From positions 1 to 64,000 of the forward strand of contig JBBEBG010000009.1 in the NCBI GenBank assembly GCA_040882465.1: a stretch of 64,000 nt of DNA, written 5' to 3'. Source of the DNA: Gemmatimonadota bacterium. Lineage in GTDB: Bacteria > Gemmatimonadota > Gemmatimonadetes > Longimicrobiales > Gaopeijiaceae. The notes beneath the pieces are model-generated. The model was not told the DNA's origin and did no database searches. It saw only the letters and a list, made by a program, of their open reading frames with translations. Position 1 is the stretch's first letter. Each line of letters opens with the position of its first letter. The translations under genes were made by a program, and so were the position numbers. Positions 32,381 to 41,345 of the stretch are shown here, in pieces.

Positions 32381-33561
32381 TGGCCGGTTCACGACTCCGT
32401 CCGGCGCTTGCGGCCGCCTTTGCGGCCGTTGGCGCGCTCGCCCTGATGCCCACGGTCGGGCGGAGCCAGGTCATGCCGTCCGAAACGCATGCCTTCCGGG
32501 TGGTCACCGTCGCGGACGGCCTCCTGAATCCCTGGTCCATCGCCTTCCTCCCGGGAGGTGACATGCTCGTGACGGAAAAGGCCGGAGCGCTCCGGATCGT
32601 GCGAAACGGCGTCCTCCTTCCGGAGCCGGTGCCGGGGGTCCCGACCGTGCGCTCCAATGGACAGGGTGGGCTTCTGGATGTGGCCCCCCACCCGGATTTC
32701 GAATCGAACCGGCTGATCTACCTGAGTTTCTCGAAGCCGAACGCCGATGGGTCCGAGGGGACGACGGCGGTCGTACGGGGGCGCTTCGAAAACGACCGCC
32801 TGGCCGACGTGGAAGAGATCTTCGAAGCGAGAGCCTGGTCCACGCGTGGCGGGCATTACGGCTCCCGCCTCGTCTTCGACGACGATGGTTTCCTCTTCAT
32901 CACCGTCGGTGACCGCCAGGCCCCATCCACGGGGAACCTGGAAGCACACCCCGCGCAGGACCTTTCCAGCCACCAGGGATCCATGATCCGCCTGCACGAC
33001 GACGGACGGGTCCCGTCCGACAATCCGTTCGTGGGGCAAGCGGGAGCCCTTCCTGAGATCTGGAGCTACGGTCACCGGAGCCCCCAGGGGCTCGCGATTC
33101 ATCCCCAAACGGGTGAGTTGTGGGAGACGGAGCACGGGCCGCAGGGCGGCGACGAGCTCAATCTCATCCGAAGGGGAGCGAATTTCGGGTGGCCCGTCAT
33201 CGGGTACGGGGTCAACTACGGGTCGGGCTCGCCCATCCACGCCAGCGCGTCGCGCGAGGGAATGGAGATCCCCGTTCACTACTGGGTTCCCTCCATCGCC
33301 ACGTCGGGGCTGATGATTTACGACGGAGACGCCTTCCCGGGGTGGAGGGGAAGCATGTTCGTGGGCGGGCTGGCTGGTGAGCAGTTGGCCCGCGTGAAGA
33401 TGGAGGGCGCGCGCGCCGTAGGTGAAGAGACCCTTCTTGATGGTTACGGACGGATTCGCGATATCGTCCAGGGCCCGGATGGGTTCATCTACATCGCGGT
33501 GAATCGCGACGGGAACGCCCCCGCTCCGATCGTCCGACTGGAGCCCGCCGGCGAAGACTGA
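32380..33561 (+). CDS. Secreted PQQ-dependent sugar (aldose) dehydrogenase-like protein
   Basis: 393 residues with a signal peptide (residues 1-30). The six-bladed propeller of soluble aldose/glucose dehydrogenases (YliI/Asd-like) is marked by LNPWSIAFLPGGDMLVTEKAG, GLLDVAPHPDFESNRLIYLSF, the catalytic-His region GGHYGSRLVFDDDGFLFITVGDR, SYGHRSPQGLAIHPQTGELWETEHGPQGGDELNLI and a PQQ-contact arginine near GYGRIRDIV. It would oxidise sugars in the periplasm and pass electrons to an acceptor. The acceptor might be the His-rich upstream protein, but that is inference. A strong terminator follows. Confidence 0.9.
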   Translation: MAGSRLRPALAAAFAAVGALALMPTVGRSQVMPSETHAFRVVTVADGLLNPWSIAFLPGGDMLVTEKAGALRIVRNGVLLPEPVPGVPTVRSNGQGGLLDVAPHPDFESNRLIYLSFSKPNADGSEGTTAVVRGRFENDRLADVEEIFEARAWSTRGGHYGSRLVFDDDGFLFITVGDRQAPSTGNLEAHPAQDLSSHQGSMIRLHDDGRVPSDNPFVGQAGALPEIWSYGHRSPQGLAIHPQTGELWETEHGPQGGDELNLIRRGANFGWPVIGYGVNYGSGSPIHASASREGMEIPVHYWVPSIATSGLMIYDGDAFPGWRGSMFVGGLAGEQLARVKMEGARAVGEETLLDGYGRIRDIVQGPDGFIYIAVNRDGNAPAPIVRLEPAGED

Positions 33562-33593
33562 GCCCGGCGATCATTCCAACGGACGGGTGAGGT

Positions 33594-33635
33594 GGGCCGG
33601 CCCCGTCGCCCCGGGCGGCGGGGCTGGCCCTTTTT
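33594..33635 (+). terminator. Intrinsic terminator after the sugar dehydrogenase gene
   Basis: A 17-bp stem (GGGCCGGCCCCGTCGCC with GGCGGCGGGGCTGGCCC, two G-T pairs) closes a 3-nt loop and is followed by TTTTT. It ends the two-gene unit before lemA. Confidence 0.9.
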
Positions 33636-33729
33636 GGGTTCCCCGCCCGGAGAGGGGCGAATCGCCGCGGTGGCCGCGCCCGACCGGGCGCGGGAGTCGA
33701 ACCGCTCGCGCACATAGGAGGAGGAAGGA

Positions 33730-34320
33730 ATGGCCCTGCTCGTCATCGTGGTCGTGGCTGCCGTGGCCATTTTCGGGCTCGGCATCGGGATGTACAACCG
33801 GCTCGTGGCCCTGCGTGAACGCTTTCGCAATGCCTTCGCGCAGATCGACGTCCAGCTCAAGCGCCGCTACGACCTCATCCCGAACCTGGTCGAGACCGCG
33901 AAGGGGTACATGCGACACGAGCGCGAGACGCTCGAGGCCGTCATCCAGGCGCGGAACCAGGCTGTGAGCGCCGAAAGGGCCGCGGCGGCCAACCCGGGAA
34001 GCCCGTCCGCAATGGAAGGGCTCGTCGGAGCGGAGCAGCAACTCGGCGGCCTCCTCACGCGCTTCTTCGCCCTCGCGGAGGGTTATCCCGACCTGAAAGC
34101 CAGCACGAACATGCAGGGCCTTCAGGAAGAGCTCGCTTCGACCGAGAACCGCATCGCCTTCGCCCGGCAGGCGTACAACGATGCCGTGATGCGGTACAAC
34201 CAAACGCGGGCCGCAGTCCCGACCAATCTCGTGGCAACCGCCTTCCGCTTCGAGCAGGCGGACTTCTTCGAGTTGGAGGTCGCGGGCGAGCGGGAAACGC
34301 CGCGAGTCTCCTTCGGCTGA
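33730..34320 (+). CDS. lemA: LemA family protein
   Basis: 196 residues: an N-terminal membrane anchor (residues 2-22, N-out/short cytoplasmic form) followed by a long helical bundle with the family signature NAFAQIDVQLKRRYDLIPNLVETAKGYM and SENRIAFARQAYNDAVMRYNQ-like ending. LemA proteins are of uncertain function and are regularly encoded beside M48 proteases, as here. AGGAGG precedes the ATG. The protease gene starts 8 bp after the stop. Confidence 0.92.
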   Translation: MALLVIVVVAAVAIFGLGIGMYNRLVALRERFRNAFAQIDVQLKRRYDLIPNLVETAKGYMRHERETLEAVIQARNQAVSAERAAAANPGSPSAMEGLVGAEQQLGGLLTRFFALAEGYPDLKASTNMQGLQEELASTENRIAFARQAYNDAVMRYNQTRAAVPTNLVATAFRFEQADFFELEVAGERETPRVSFG

Positions 34321-34328
34321 GGACCGCT

Positions 34329-36314
34329 GTGGACTTCTTCGAGGCCCAGTCGAACGCCCTCCGGCTCTCGCGCCGGCTGATCGTCCTCTTCGCGCTCGCG
34401 GTCGCCGCCATGATCGCGGTCGTGTACCTGGTGGCCCTCATCACCTTCAATTTCTCGGGTGTAGGGATCGCGGGAGGCGGGACAGCCGCCTGGCTTCAGC
34501 CGGAGCTGCTCGGGGGAGTCGCGCTCGGGATGGGGGCGATCATCGGAGCGGGAAGCGTTTTCCGGACCGCGCAGCTGCGAAAGGGGGGCACCGCGGTCGC
34601 GGAGCTACTCGGTGGACGCGAAGTCCCCGCCGGCACGGGCGACCCGCTTGAGCGCCGCCTGCGCAACGTCGTCGAAGAGATGTCCATCGCGTCAGGAATA
34701 CCCGTGCCCGCGGTATACGTCCTCGAACGCGAGTCCGGCATCAACGCCTTCGCGGCCGGAAACTCCATCCACGACGCCGCAGTCGCCGTGACCAGAGGAT
34801 CTCTCGAGGCACTGAGCCGGGACGAGCTCCAGGGGGTGATCGCACACGAATTCAGCCACATCCTTAACGGGGACATGCGGCTGAACCTTCGGCTCATCGG
34901 CCTCCTCTTCGGGATCCTTCTCCTCACCGTCGTGGGGCGGGGAATTCTCCGCGGCTCGGGAGGCCGGCGCGGCGGCAAGGGGGGCGGGCAAGTCGCGCTC
35001 GTCGGGTTGGTCCTCGTCCTCCTCGGGTACCTCGGGGTCCTTTTCGGGCGCATGATCCAGGCAGCGGTTTCACGCCAGAGGGAATTTCTCGCCGACGCGT
35101 CGGCCGTGCAGTTCACACGAAATCCCGACGGGATCGCGGGCGCGCTCCGGAAGATCGGGGCCGGCCAGGGATCGCGAGTCCAGAACCACCATGCGGACGA
35201 GGTCGGTCACCTATTTTTCGCCAACGGCTTGCGGGGTGCACTGTCGCAGGTGATGTCCACGCACCCCCCGCTGGAGGAACGCATCCGTCGTCTCGATCCG
35301 CGGTGGGACGGGCGCCTGGATGTCGGGAAGGAGAAGGAGCCGACCGGAGCCCCGACGAGGAAGGGCAAAGTGGCCGTCGGCCCGGGATCAGGCCGGGGCG
35401 CGGGATCGTCCCAACTTCCCCTTCCACTCCCCTTTCCGATCCCGGGCTTGCCGGGGAGTGGAGGCTCCGGGATCGGAGTCCAAGCTTCCGGGCTCGTTGG
35501 GTCGGTGGGGACGCTGGCCCCTAGGCATCTGGCTTACGCCCAGGAATTCCTATCGCGGATTCCGACCGAGGTGCGCGAGGTAGCGCATGAGCCCGAGGGC
35601 GCTGTGGCGCTGGTGGTCGCGCTCCTCCTCTCGAGCTCGGGCGAAGTCCACGGACGCCAACTCGATCTCGTGCGCGCCGCGCTCGGGGAGAAGGTCGAGA
35701 GAACGGCGGTCGGGCTCGCCCCTCTGGTGGAACGAGTGGGGCCGGCCGGCCGGCTCCCCTTGCTCGACCTCGCCCTCCCCGCGCTCCGCGCACTTTCACC
35801 CGAGCGGGGAGCGGAATTCGAGTCGACCGTGTCCGCTCTGATCCGTGCGGATGGGCGCGTGCATCCATTCGAATTCGCGCTCTTCCACGTCGTACGGCGG
35901 AATCTCGAAGGGCCGCGAGGCGACAGGGGCCGGCCACCCAAGCGCCGGCTCGCGCCGATCTCCAGGCTCCGGGTCGAGGCGGAAACCGTTCTCTCGGCTC
36001 TGGCCCGAAGCGGTGCGCGCGATGAAGAAGAGATCCAACACGCCTTCGCTGCGGGCGCCACCCTGCTTTTCCCCGACACGATCGGAGTCGGAGAGGCTCA
36101 GCCGGCGGGAGCGGTCCAGCTCGATCGCGTGGACGAGGCGCTCGGGCGTCTCGCGGACCTTCGTCCCTCCGACCTCCGGAGACTTCTCGACGCGGCGGTC
36201 GCGACGATCCACGCCGACCGCCATTTCGCCGTTCCGGAGCTCGAAATGCTGCGTGCGGTCGCGGAGGCGCTGGATGCCCCCATGCCGCCAATCGTGGCAG
36301 TCGCGACGGCGTGA
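34329..36314 (+). CDS. HtpX-like M48 membrane metalloprotease with long C-terminal extension
   Basis: 661 residues starting with GTG. Two N-terminal membrane helices (about 18-40 and 58-78), the zinc motif GVIAHEFSHILNGD near residue 175, another pair of helices, and the third ligand region QREFLADASAVQFTRNPDG form the M48 core (1-320). The remaining 340 residues are unlike HtpX: a low-complexity linker, then helical repeats (VVALLLSSSGEVHGRQLDLV, VSALIRADGRVHPFEFALFHVV) resembling TerB-like tellurite-resistance domains. It probably performs quality control of membrane proteins. LemA is encoded immediately upstream. Confidence 0.9.
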   Translation: MDFFEAQSNALRLSRRLIVLFALAVAAMIAVVYLVALITFNFSGVGIAGGGTAAWLQPELLGGVALGMGAIIGAGSVFRTAQLRKGGTAVAELLGGREVPAGTGDPLERRLRNVVEEMSIASGIPVPAVYVLERESGINAFAAGNSIHDAAVAVTRGSLEALSRDELQGVIAHEFSHILNGDMRLNLRLIGLLFGILLLTVVGRGILRGSGGRRGGKGGGQVALVGLVLVLLGYLGVLFGRMIQAAVSRQREFLADASAVQFTRNPDGIAGALRKIGAGQGSRVQNHHADEVGHLFFANGLRGALSQVMSTHPPLEERIRRLDPRWDGRLDVGKEKEPTGAPTRKGKVAVGPGSGRGAGSSQLPLPLPFPIPGLPGSGGSGIGVQASGLVGSVGTLAPRHLAYAQEFLSRIPTEVREVAHEPEGAVALVVALLLSSSGEVHGRQLDLVRAALGEKVERTAVGLAPLVERVGPAGRLPLLDLALPALRALSPERGAEFESTVSALIRADGRVHPFEFALFHVVRRNLEGPRGDRGRPPKRRLAPISRLRVEAETVLSALARSGARDEEEIQHAFAAGATLLFPDTIGVGEAQPAGAVQLDRVDEALGRLADLRPSDLRRLLDAAVATIHADRHFAVPELEMLRAVAEALDAPMPPIVAVATA

Positions 36315-36436
36315 TCGGGGTCACAGAGTCCGCTGCGGCCCGATTGGGAGGCCTCAGCGGGGCATTCCGCGAGGCGCGTCCGATGAAGCGTGCCGAGCAC
36401 CCAGGAACCATCCCGTGACCGCCCGCGAGGAGGGGG

Positions 36437-37639
36437 TCACTGCACCGTACCCACCATGTCGAAAATCGGCAGGTACATCGCGACGATCATCCCACCGACG
36501 ACCACGCCTAGCACGACGATCATGAGGGGCTCGAGCGCGGAAAGGAGCGCGCTGACCGCTGCGTCCACCTCTTCGTCGTAGAAGTCCGCGATCTTCCCGA
36601 GCATCTCGTCGAGTCCGCCGGTCTGTTCCCCCACGTTGATCATCTGCACGACCATCGGCGGGAATACGCCCGATTCCTTGAGCGGTCCGGAGATCGTTTC
36701 CCCTCCCGCGATCGAGGCGCGCGAACCCATCACCGCGTCGTGAATGACGCGGTTTCCCGCCGTCTTCGCCGTGATCTCGAGTCCTTCGAGGATGGAGACG
36801 CCGGACGAAACGAGAGTCCCGAGGGTGCGGGTGAACCGCGCGACCGCGGCCTTTCTCTGCATGTCCCCGAGAATCGGAAGATGGAGGAGGAGATTGTCGA
36901 TCAGGAGCTGCCCCTGGTCGGTCTTGTAATATTGGATGATGCCCACGACCACCCCGATGGCACCGATCGCCAGCGCCCACCAATACGATTGGAGGAGCTG
37001 CGAAGTCATGATCACCATCTGGGTCGGCATAGGAAGGGGCACCCCCGCGGACTCGAACATGTTCTGGAAGGTCGGGATCACAAAAATCAGCAGGACCAGG
37101 ACGGCCGCTCCCGCGACGCCGAAGATCACGGCCGGGTAAATCATCGCGCCTTTGATCTTTCGGATGAGTGCGTCGTTTTTTTCCAGGAAGGTGGCCAAAC
37201 GGAGGAGAATCGTGTCCAAGATCCCCCCGGCCTCCCCCGCCGCCACCATGTTTACGTAGAGCTTCGTGAAGACCTTGGGATGTTTGTCGAGCGAATCGGC
37301 AAGCGTGTTTCCGGACTCGACGTCGTACAGAACTTCCTTGATTACGACGCGGAGCTTCTCGTTTTCGGTCTGCTCCGCCAGGATGTCGAGGCTCTGCACG
37401 AGCGGAAGCCCCGAGTTGATCATCGTCGCGAACTGGCGGGTGAAGATGACGATGTCTCGGGTCTTCACGCCGGTCCCGAAGGAGATCGAAATCTGCTTCG
37501 GTTTTTCCCGGACGGAGACCGGGATCAGCTTCTGACGGTGGAGGTACGAGACGACCTCATCCTTGGTGGTGAGGTCGATGTCTCCGGTCCGGATGTCCCC
37601 GCCCGCGAGCGGACGCGCACTGTAGGTGAAAGTCGGCAC
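36437..37639 (-). CDS. pilC: Type IV pilus inner-membrane platform protein
   Basis: 400 residues with two GspF/T2SSF domains, each a cytoplasmic helical bundle. FTRQFATMINSGLPLVQSLDIL opens the first and FTRTLGTLVSSGVSILEGLEI the second. Three membrane helices lie near 170-195, 220-240 and 370-395. It is the platform on which the PilB and PilT motors act during pilus assembly and retraction. Gene order pilB-pilT-pilC on the minus strand, with gaps of 16 and 3 bp, is the conserved type IVa motor unit. Confidence 0.95.
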   Translation of the reverse strand: MPTFTYSARPLAGGDIRTGDIDLTTKDEVVSYLHRQKLIPVSVREKPKQISISFGTGVKTRDIVIFTRQFATMINSGLPLVQSLDILAEQTENEKLRVVIKEVLYDVESGNTLADSLDKHPKVFTKLYVNMVAAGEAGGILDTILLRLATFLEKNDALIRKIKGAMIYPAVIFGVAGAAVLVLLIFVIPTFQNMFESAGVPLPMPTQMVIMTSQLLQSYWWALAIGAIGVVVGIIQYYKTDQGQLLIDNLLLHLPILGDMQRKAAVARFTRTLGTLVSSGVSILEGLEITAKTAGNRVIHDAVMGSRASIAGGETISGPLKESGVFPPMVVQMINVGEQTGGLDEMLGKIADFYDEEVDAAVSALLSALEPLMIVVLGVVVGGMIVAMYLPIFDMVGTVQ

Positions 37640-37642
37640 CGG

Positions 37643-38764
37643 TTAGGCGCTCCCGGGAACGGGCTCGCCCACCGACCGGAGGAATTCGGCCGGGTCGCCG
37701 GAGCGCTTCACCGCCTCCTCCAGGGTTACGAGCCGCTGCATGTAGAGCTGCTGGAGCGAGTCGTTCATCGTTTGCATTCCATGCTTCTTTCCGGCCTGCA
37801 TGAGCGAATAAATCTGATGGATCTTTTCGTCGCGAATGAGGGCGCGAATCGCCGGCGTGCAGATCATGATCTCGGTCGCGCATACGCGCCCCTTTCCCGT
37901 GGCCTTCGGGAGAAGGGTCTGCGTGACGACTCCCTCGAGCACGAAGGCGAGCTGGGCGCGGATCTGCGACTGCTGGTGCGAGGGGAAGGCGTCGATGATT
38001 CGGTTGATCGCCTCGGCGGCGGAGTTCGTGTGCAAGGTCGCGAAGACGAGGTGGCCGGTCTCCGCGATCGTCAATGCGGCACCGATCGTCTCCAAGTCCC
38101 GCATTTCTCCGATCAGGATGACGTCGGGATCCTGGCGGAGCGCATACTTGAGCGCTGCGGCGAACGTCTTTGTGTCGGCCCCGACCTCACGTTGGTTCAC
38201 CGTGCAACTCTTGTGCGCGTGAATGAACTCGATCGGATCTTCCACCGTGATGATGTGGGAGCGCCGCTCGGTGTTCACTTTGTCGAGCATTGCTGCCAAA
38301 GTGGTGGACTTCCCCGAACCCGTCGGTCCCGTTACGAGCACGAGACCGCGCGGACGCTCGGCCAGCTTCTTGATCACGGCGGGAAGCCCGAGCTGCTCCA
38401 GTGAAAGGATCTGATAGGGGATCTGGCGGAGAGCCAGCGCTACGCATCCACGTTGCTTGAAAAGATTTCCCCGGAATCTCGAGAGGTTCTGGACACCAAA
38501 GGAGAAGTCCAACTCGTCATCGGTTTCGAAGCGCTTCTTCTGCTGCTCCGTAAGGATCGAGTATGCGAGGGTGAGCGTGTCTTTGGGCGTGAGCACGCGA
38601 TCGACGGAGGAGTTCATGAGGTCACCGTCGATGCGGAGCTTCGGACGCTCGCCTACCGTGAGATGGAGGTCGGACGCGCCCTTCTGGATCATCTCCTCGA
38701 GCAGGGCCCGAACGCTCACCTCTTTCTCGGTTTTATCGGCGGCAGGCTTTTGTGTGGCGTCCAC
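37643..38764 (-). CDS. pilT: Type IV pilus retraction ATPase
   Basis: 373 residues. The N-terminal PAS-like domain (MIQKGASDLHLTVGERPKLRIDGDL) is followed by the RecA-like motor with Walker A GPTGSGKSTTLAAML, the Asp box, Walker B region VILIGEMRDLETI and the His box HLVFATLHTNSAAEAINR. The family's AIRALIRDEKIHQIYS is present near the C-terminus. The hexameric ATPase disassembles the pilus and drives twitching and DNA uptake. It is cotranscribed with pilB and pilC. Confidence 0.96.
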   Translation of the reverse strand: MDATQKPAADKTEKEVSVRALLEEMIQKGASDLHLTVGERPKLRIDGDLMNSSVDRVLTPKDTLTLAYSILTEQQKKRFETDDELDFSFGVQNLSRFRGNLFKQRGCVALALRQIPYQILSLEQLGLPAVIKKLAERPRGLVLVTGPTGSGKSTTLAAMLDKVNTERRSHIITVEDPIEFIHAHKSCTVNQREVGADTKTFAAALKYALRQDPDVILIGEMRDLETIGAALTIAETGHLVFATLHTNSAAEAINRIIDAFPSHQQSQIRAQLAFVLEGVVTQTLLPKATGKGRVCATEIMICTPAIRALIRDEKIHQIYSLMQAGKKHGMQTMNDSLQQLYMQRLVTLEEAVKRSGDPAEFLRSVGEPVPGSA

Positions 38765-38780
38765 GATTCGACCCTCGGGT

Positions 38781-40499
38781 TCAGATGACCGCAGCGGTTT
38801 CCTTCACGATTTCTTCCATGGTCGTCGTCCCCCGCCCGACCTTGAGCAGGCCGTCGTCCCGGAGCGTCAACATCCCCTCGCTAATCGCGCAGTCACGGAT
38901 CTCGTCGGTTCCGGCGCCCTTCATGACGAGCTTCCGAAGACCGGAAGTCATCGGCATGACTTCGTAAATCCCCTGGCGACCCCGATACCCCGAGCCGTTG
39001 CACTCCTCACATCCTTGGCCTTTGTAAAAAGTCGTCTTCCGGGCGAAGTTATCCGGAATCCTGGCCGCCCGGAAATATTCCTCCGGATATGTCGTCTCGA
39101 CCCGACAGTCTTGGCAAATCGTGCGCACCAGGCGTTGCGCCGAGACCAGGTTCAGGGCCGAGGCCACGTTGAAGGGCTCGAGCCCCATGTCGATCAGTCT
39201 CGTCACCGTGGAAGGTGCGTCGTTCGTGTGGAGCGTCGAGAGGACGAGATGGCCGGTCAGAGCCGCCTTGATCGCGATTCCGCCGGTTTCCAGGTCCCGG
39301 ACCTCCCCCACCATGATGATGTTCGGGTCCTGACGCAAAAAGGCCCGGAGTGCGGCCGCGAAGCTCATCCCCACCTGCGTCTTCACCAGAACCTGGTTGA
39401 TCCCGTGAAGGTTGTACTCGACGGGGTCCTCCGCCGTCATGATGTTGACATCCTCGGTATTCACCTTGGAGAGCGCGGAATACAGGGTGGTCGTCTTCCC
39501 GGACCCGGTCGGACCCGTGACGAGGACCATCCCGTAGGGCTTCGCGATTGCCTCCATGAAGTCCTTCGACGCCCGCGGTTCGAAGCCGAAAGAGCCGAGA
39601 TCGAAGGTCAAGTTCCCCTTGTCGAGGATTCGGAGCACGATCTTTTCACCGAAGATCACCGGCAACGTGGAAACGCGGAAATCCACCACCCGGTTCTTCA
39701 GCCGGAGCTTGATGCGCCCGTCCTGCGGGACGCGCCGCTCGGCGATGTTCAAGTCCGCCAGGATCTTGATGCGCGAGGTGAGCGCGGCTTTCATCTTCAT
39801 CGGCGGCTTCATGACTTCCCGGAGCGCGCCGTCGATGCGGTACCTTACCCGCACCTCCTTTTCGAACGGCTCGATGTGGATGTCCGAGACACCCTTCATG
39901 ACCGCATCGGTCAGGAGGCCGTTGATGAATTTCACGACCGGGGCCGCGTCCACTTGCTCTTGGAGCGCGGCGATGGAAACCTCTTCCTCGACATCCTCGA
40001 CGAACTCGACGTCCTCTCCAACGATGAAGTCCGAGAGGATCTCGGCCATCCGCTCGTCGGCGGTGTCGTAATACGTCTCCAGGTGCTTGCGGAGCGAGGA
40101 CTCCCCGACGATCACCGGCTCGATATCGTAGCGGGTGATGAATTTGAGGTCGTCGATCGCCCCCATGTCCGTGGGATTCGCCATCGCCACGGTGAGGGTT
40201 CGCCCGACGCGCCGGAGGGGGAGAACGAGGTGCTTTAAGGCGACTTCCCCCGTGATGAGCTTCAGGATCTTCGGATCCACCGTGACCTTGTCGAGATCCA
40301 CGGCGGGGACCCGATACTGCTTCCCCAGCATCCGGGTGAGCTCATCTTCCTGCACAATGCCCAACTTCACGAGGGCCTGACCGAGACGCGTCTTGGACTC
40401 GCGCGACTCGGCCAGGGCATCCTGAAGTTGTTTCTCGGTAATGAGGCCCTCTTGGACGAAGAGGTCACCGAGCCGTTCCTGGGCTACTTTAGTCGCCAT
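38781..40499 (-). CDS. pilB: Type IV pilus extension ATPase
   Basis: 572 residues: an N-terminal MshEN-type domain (GDLFVQEGLITEKQLQDALAES, LVKLGIVQEDELTRMLGKQY), which in relatives binds cyclic di-GMP, then the GspE-like motor with Walker A GPTGSGKTTTLYSAL, Walker B NIIMVGEVRDLETG and His box HLVLSTLHTNDAPSTVTR. The zinc-binding cysteine pairs CQDC and CEECNGSGYRG are intact. It powers pilus polymerisation. It is first gene of the pilB-pilT-pilC unit. The 147-bp upstream region holds no other gene. Confidence 0.96.
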   Translation of the reverse strand: MATKVAQERLGDLFVQEGLITEKQLQDALAESRESKTRLGQALVKLGIVQEDELTRMLGKQYRVPAVDLDKVTVDPKILKLITGEVALKHLVLPLRRVGRTLTVAMANPTDMGAIDDLKFITRYDIEPVIVGESSLRKHLETYYDTADERMAEILSDFIVGEDVEFVEDVEEEVSIAALQEQVDAAPVVKFINGLLTDAVMKGVSDIHIEPFEKEVRVRYRIDGALREVMKPPMKMKAALTSRIKILADLNIAERRVPQDGRIKLRLKNRVVDFRVSTLPVIFGEKIVLRILDKGNLTFDLGSFGFEPRASKDFMEAIAKPYGMVLVTGPTGSGKTTTLYSALSKVNTEDVNIMTAEDPVEYNLHGINQVLVKTQVGMSFAAALRAFLRQDPNIIMVGEVRDLETGGIAIKAALTGHLVLSTLHTNDAPSTVTRLIDMGLEPFNVASALNLVSAQRLVRTICQDCRVETTYPEEYFRAARIPDNFARKTTFYKGQGCEECNGSGYRGRQGIYEVMPMTSGLRKLVMKGAGTDEIRDCAISEGMLTLRDDGLLKVGRGTTTMEEIVKETAAVI

Positions 40500-40646
40500 C
40501 TAAGATTCGTGATCCGTAAAGTGCCGGCTGTCGGGTTCATGGACGATTCGGTCCCGGAAAATGGCGAAATAACACCGAATCCGGTTCGAATACTGGAACT
40601 TTTTTCCTAATCCGTCCCCTCAAGACACTAGTTCACTGTGGGCGGC

Positions 40647-41300
40647 TCATCCGCCCGCACGCACGAGGGGCAGGAGTCGTGCCAGGGTCGCCGGGCCGAT
40701 CCCCGGGACTTCCAGGAGCTCCTCGATCGCGGTGAAGCGCCCCACGCGGGCCCGTTCCTCGAGAATGCGAGCGGCGAGGGCCGGGCCAATTCCCGGCAGC
40801 GCCTGGAGCTCCTCCGACCCCGCCGAATTCAGATCGAGGGTGGGAGCGGCAGCCGCCCTTGCGGCTCCTGGCGCTCTTTCCAAGGCGGTCCTCCCCAACG
40901 CGGCGGGTGGATCCGACAGATCCAGAAGTGCCTCGATTCTGGCCAGGGTGGCCGGGCCGATCCCCGGCACGCGGAGAAGGTCGGAAGTGGCCTGGAATGC
41001 TCCGCTCGCATCTCGCGTGTCGACGATCCGGCGCGCGAGCGCGGGACCGACTCCGGGAAGGCGCGCGAGCTCCACCTCGGGAGCCCGGTTTGGGTCGATA
41101 CGCTCTCCAGGGGCGAGCGGTGTGGCCATGCGCTCCTCACGCTCGACCTCCCGCCGCGTCGCTTCGAGAAGCGCCTCCGGGACAGGCGCCGGTGGGAGGA
41201 TCGGTGGGACGGGCCGTACCTCCCACCCCAGTCGGACCATGCTCGCGACGAGGAGGACTCCCGTCGTCGCCACGACCGTTCGGCGCTCCTCGGTGGACAT
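40647..41300 (-). CDS. Membrane-anchored protein with two ComEA-type helix-hairpin-helix domains
   Basis: 217 residues: an N-terminal membrane anchor (about 9-25), a proline-rich linker, and two DNA-binding helix-hairpin-helix units, at about 70-130 (DPNRAPEVELARLPGVGPALARRIV) and about 150-215 (DLNSAGSEELQALPGIGPALAARIL). ComEA proteins bind incoming DNA in the periplasm during transformation. A single unit is usual, so the doubled arrangement is unusual. The gene lies upstream of pilB, which supports a link to pilus-driven DNA uptake. Confidence 0.85.
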   Translation of the reverse strand: MSTEERRTVVATTGVLLVASMVRLGWEVRPVPPILPPAPVPEALLEATRREVEREERMATPLAPGERIDPNRAPEVELARLPGVGPALARRIVDTRDASGAFQATSDLLRVPGIGPATLARIEALLDLSDPPAALGRTALERAPGAARAAAAPTLDLNSAGSEELQALPGIGPALAARILEERARVGRFTAIEELLEVPGIGPATLARLLPLVRAGG

Positions 41301-41345
41301 GGTACCGGAGCATCGCGTCGCACGTGGGGCGATCCCATGGCGAGA

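Noticed and set aside
36415-36440. GTGACC/GGTCAC inverted repeat at the pilC stop
   Set aside because: Six pairs across a 14-nt loop without a T-run is too weak for a terminator or operator claim.
40580-40620. GGTTCGAATAC, reminiscent of a tRNA T-arm
   Set aside because: No D-arm, anticodon arm or acceptor stem can be folded around it; the same holds for the similar string near 24350.
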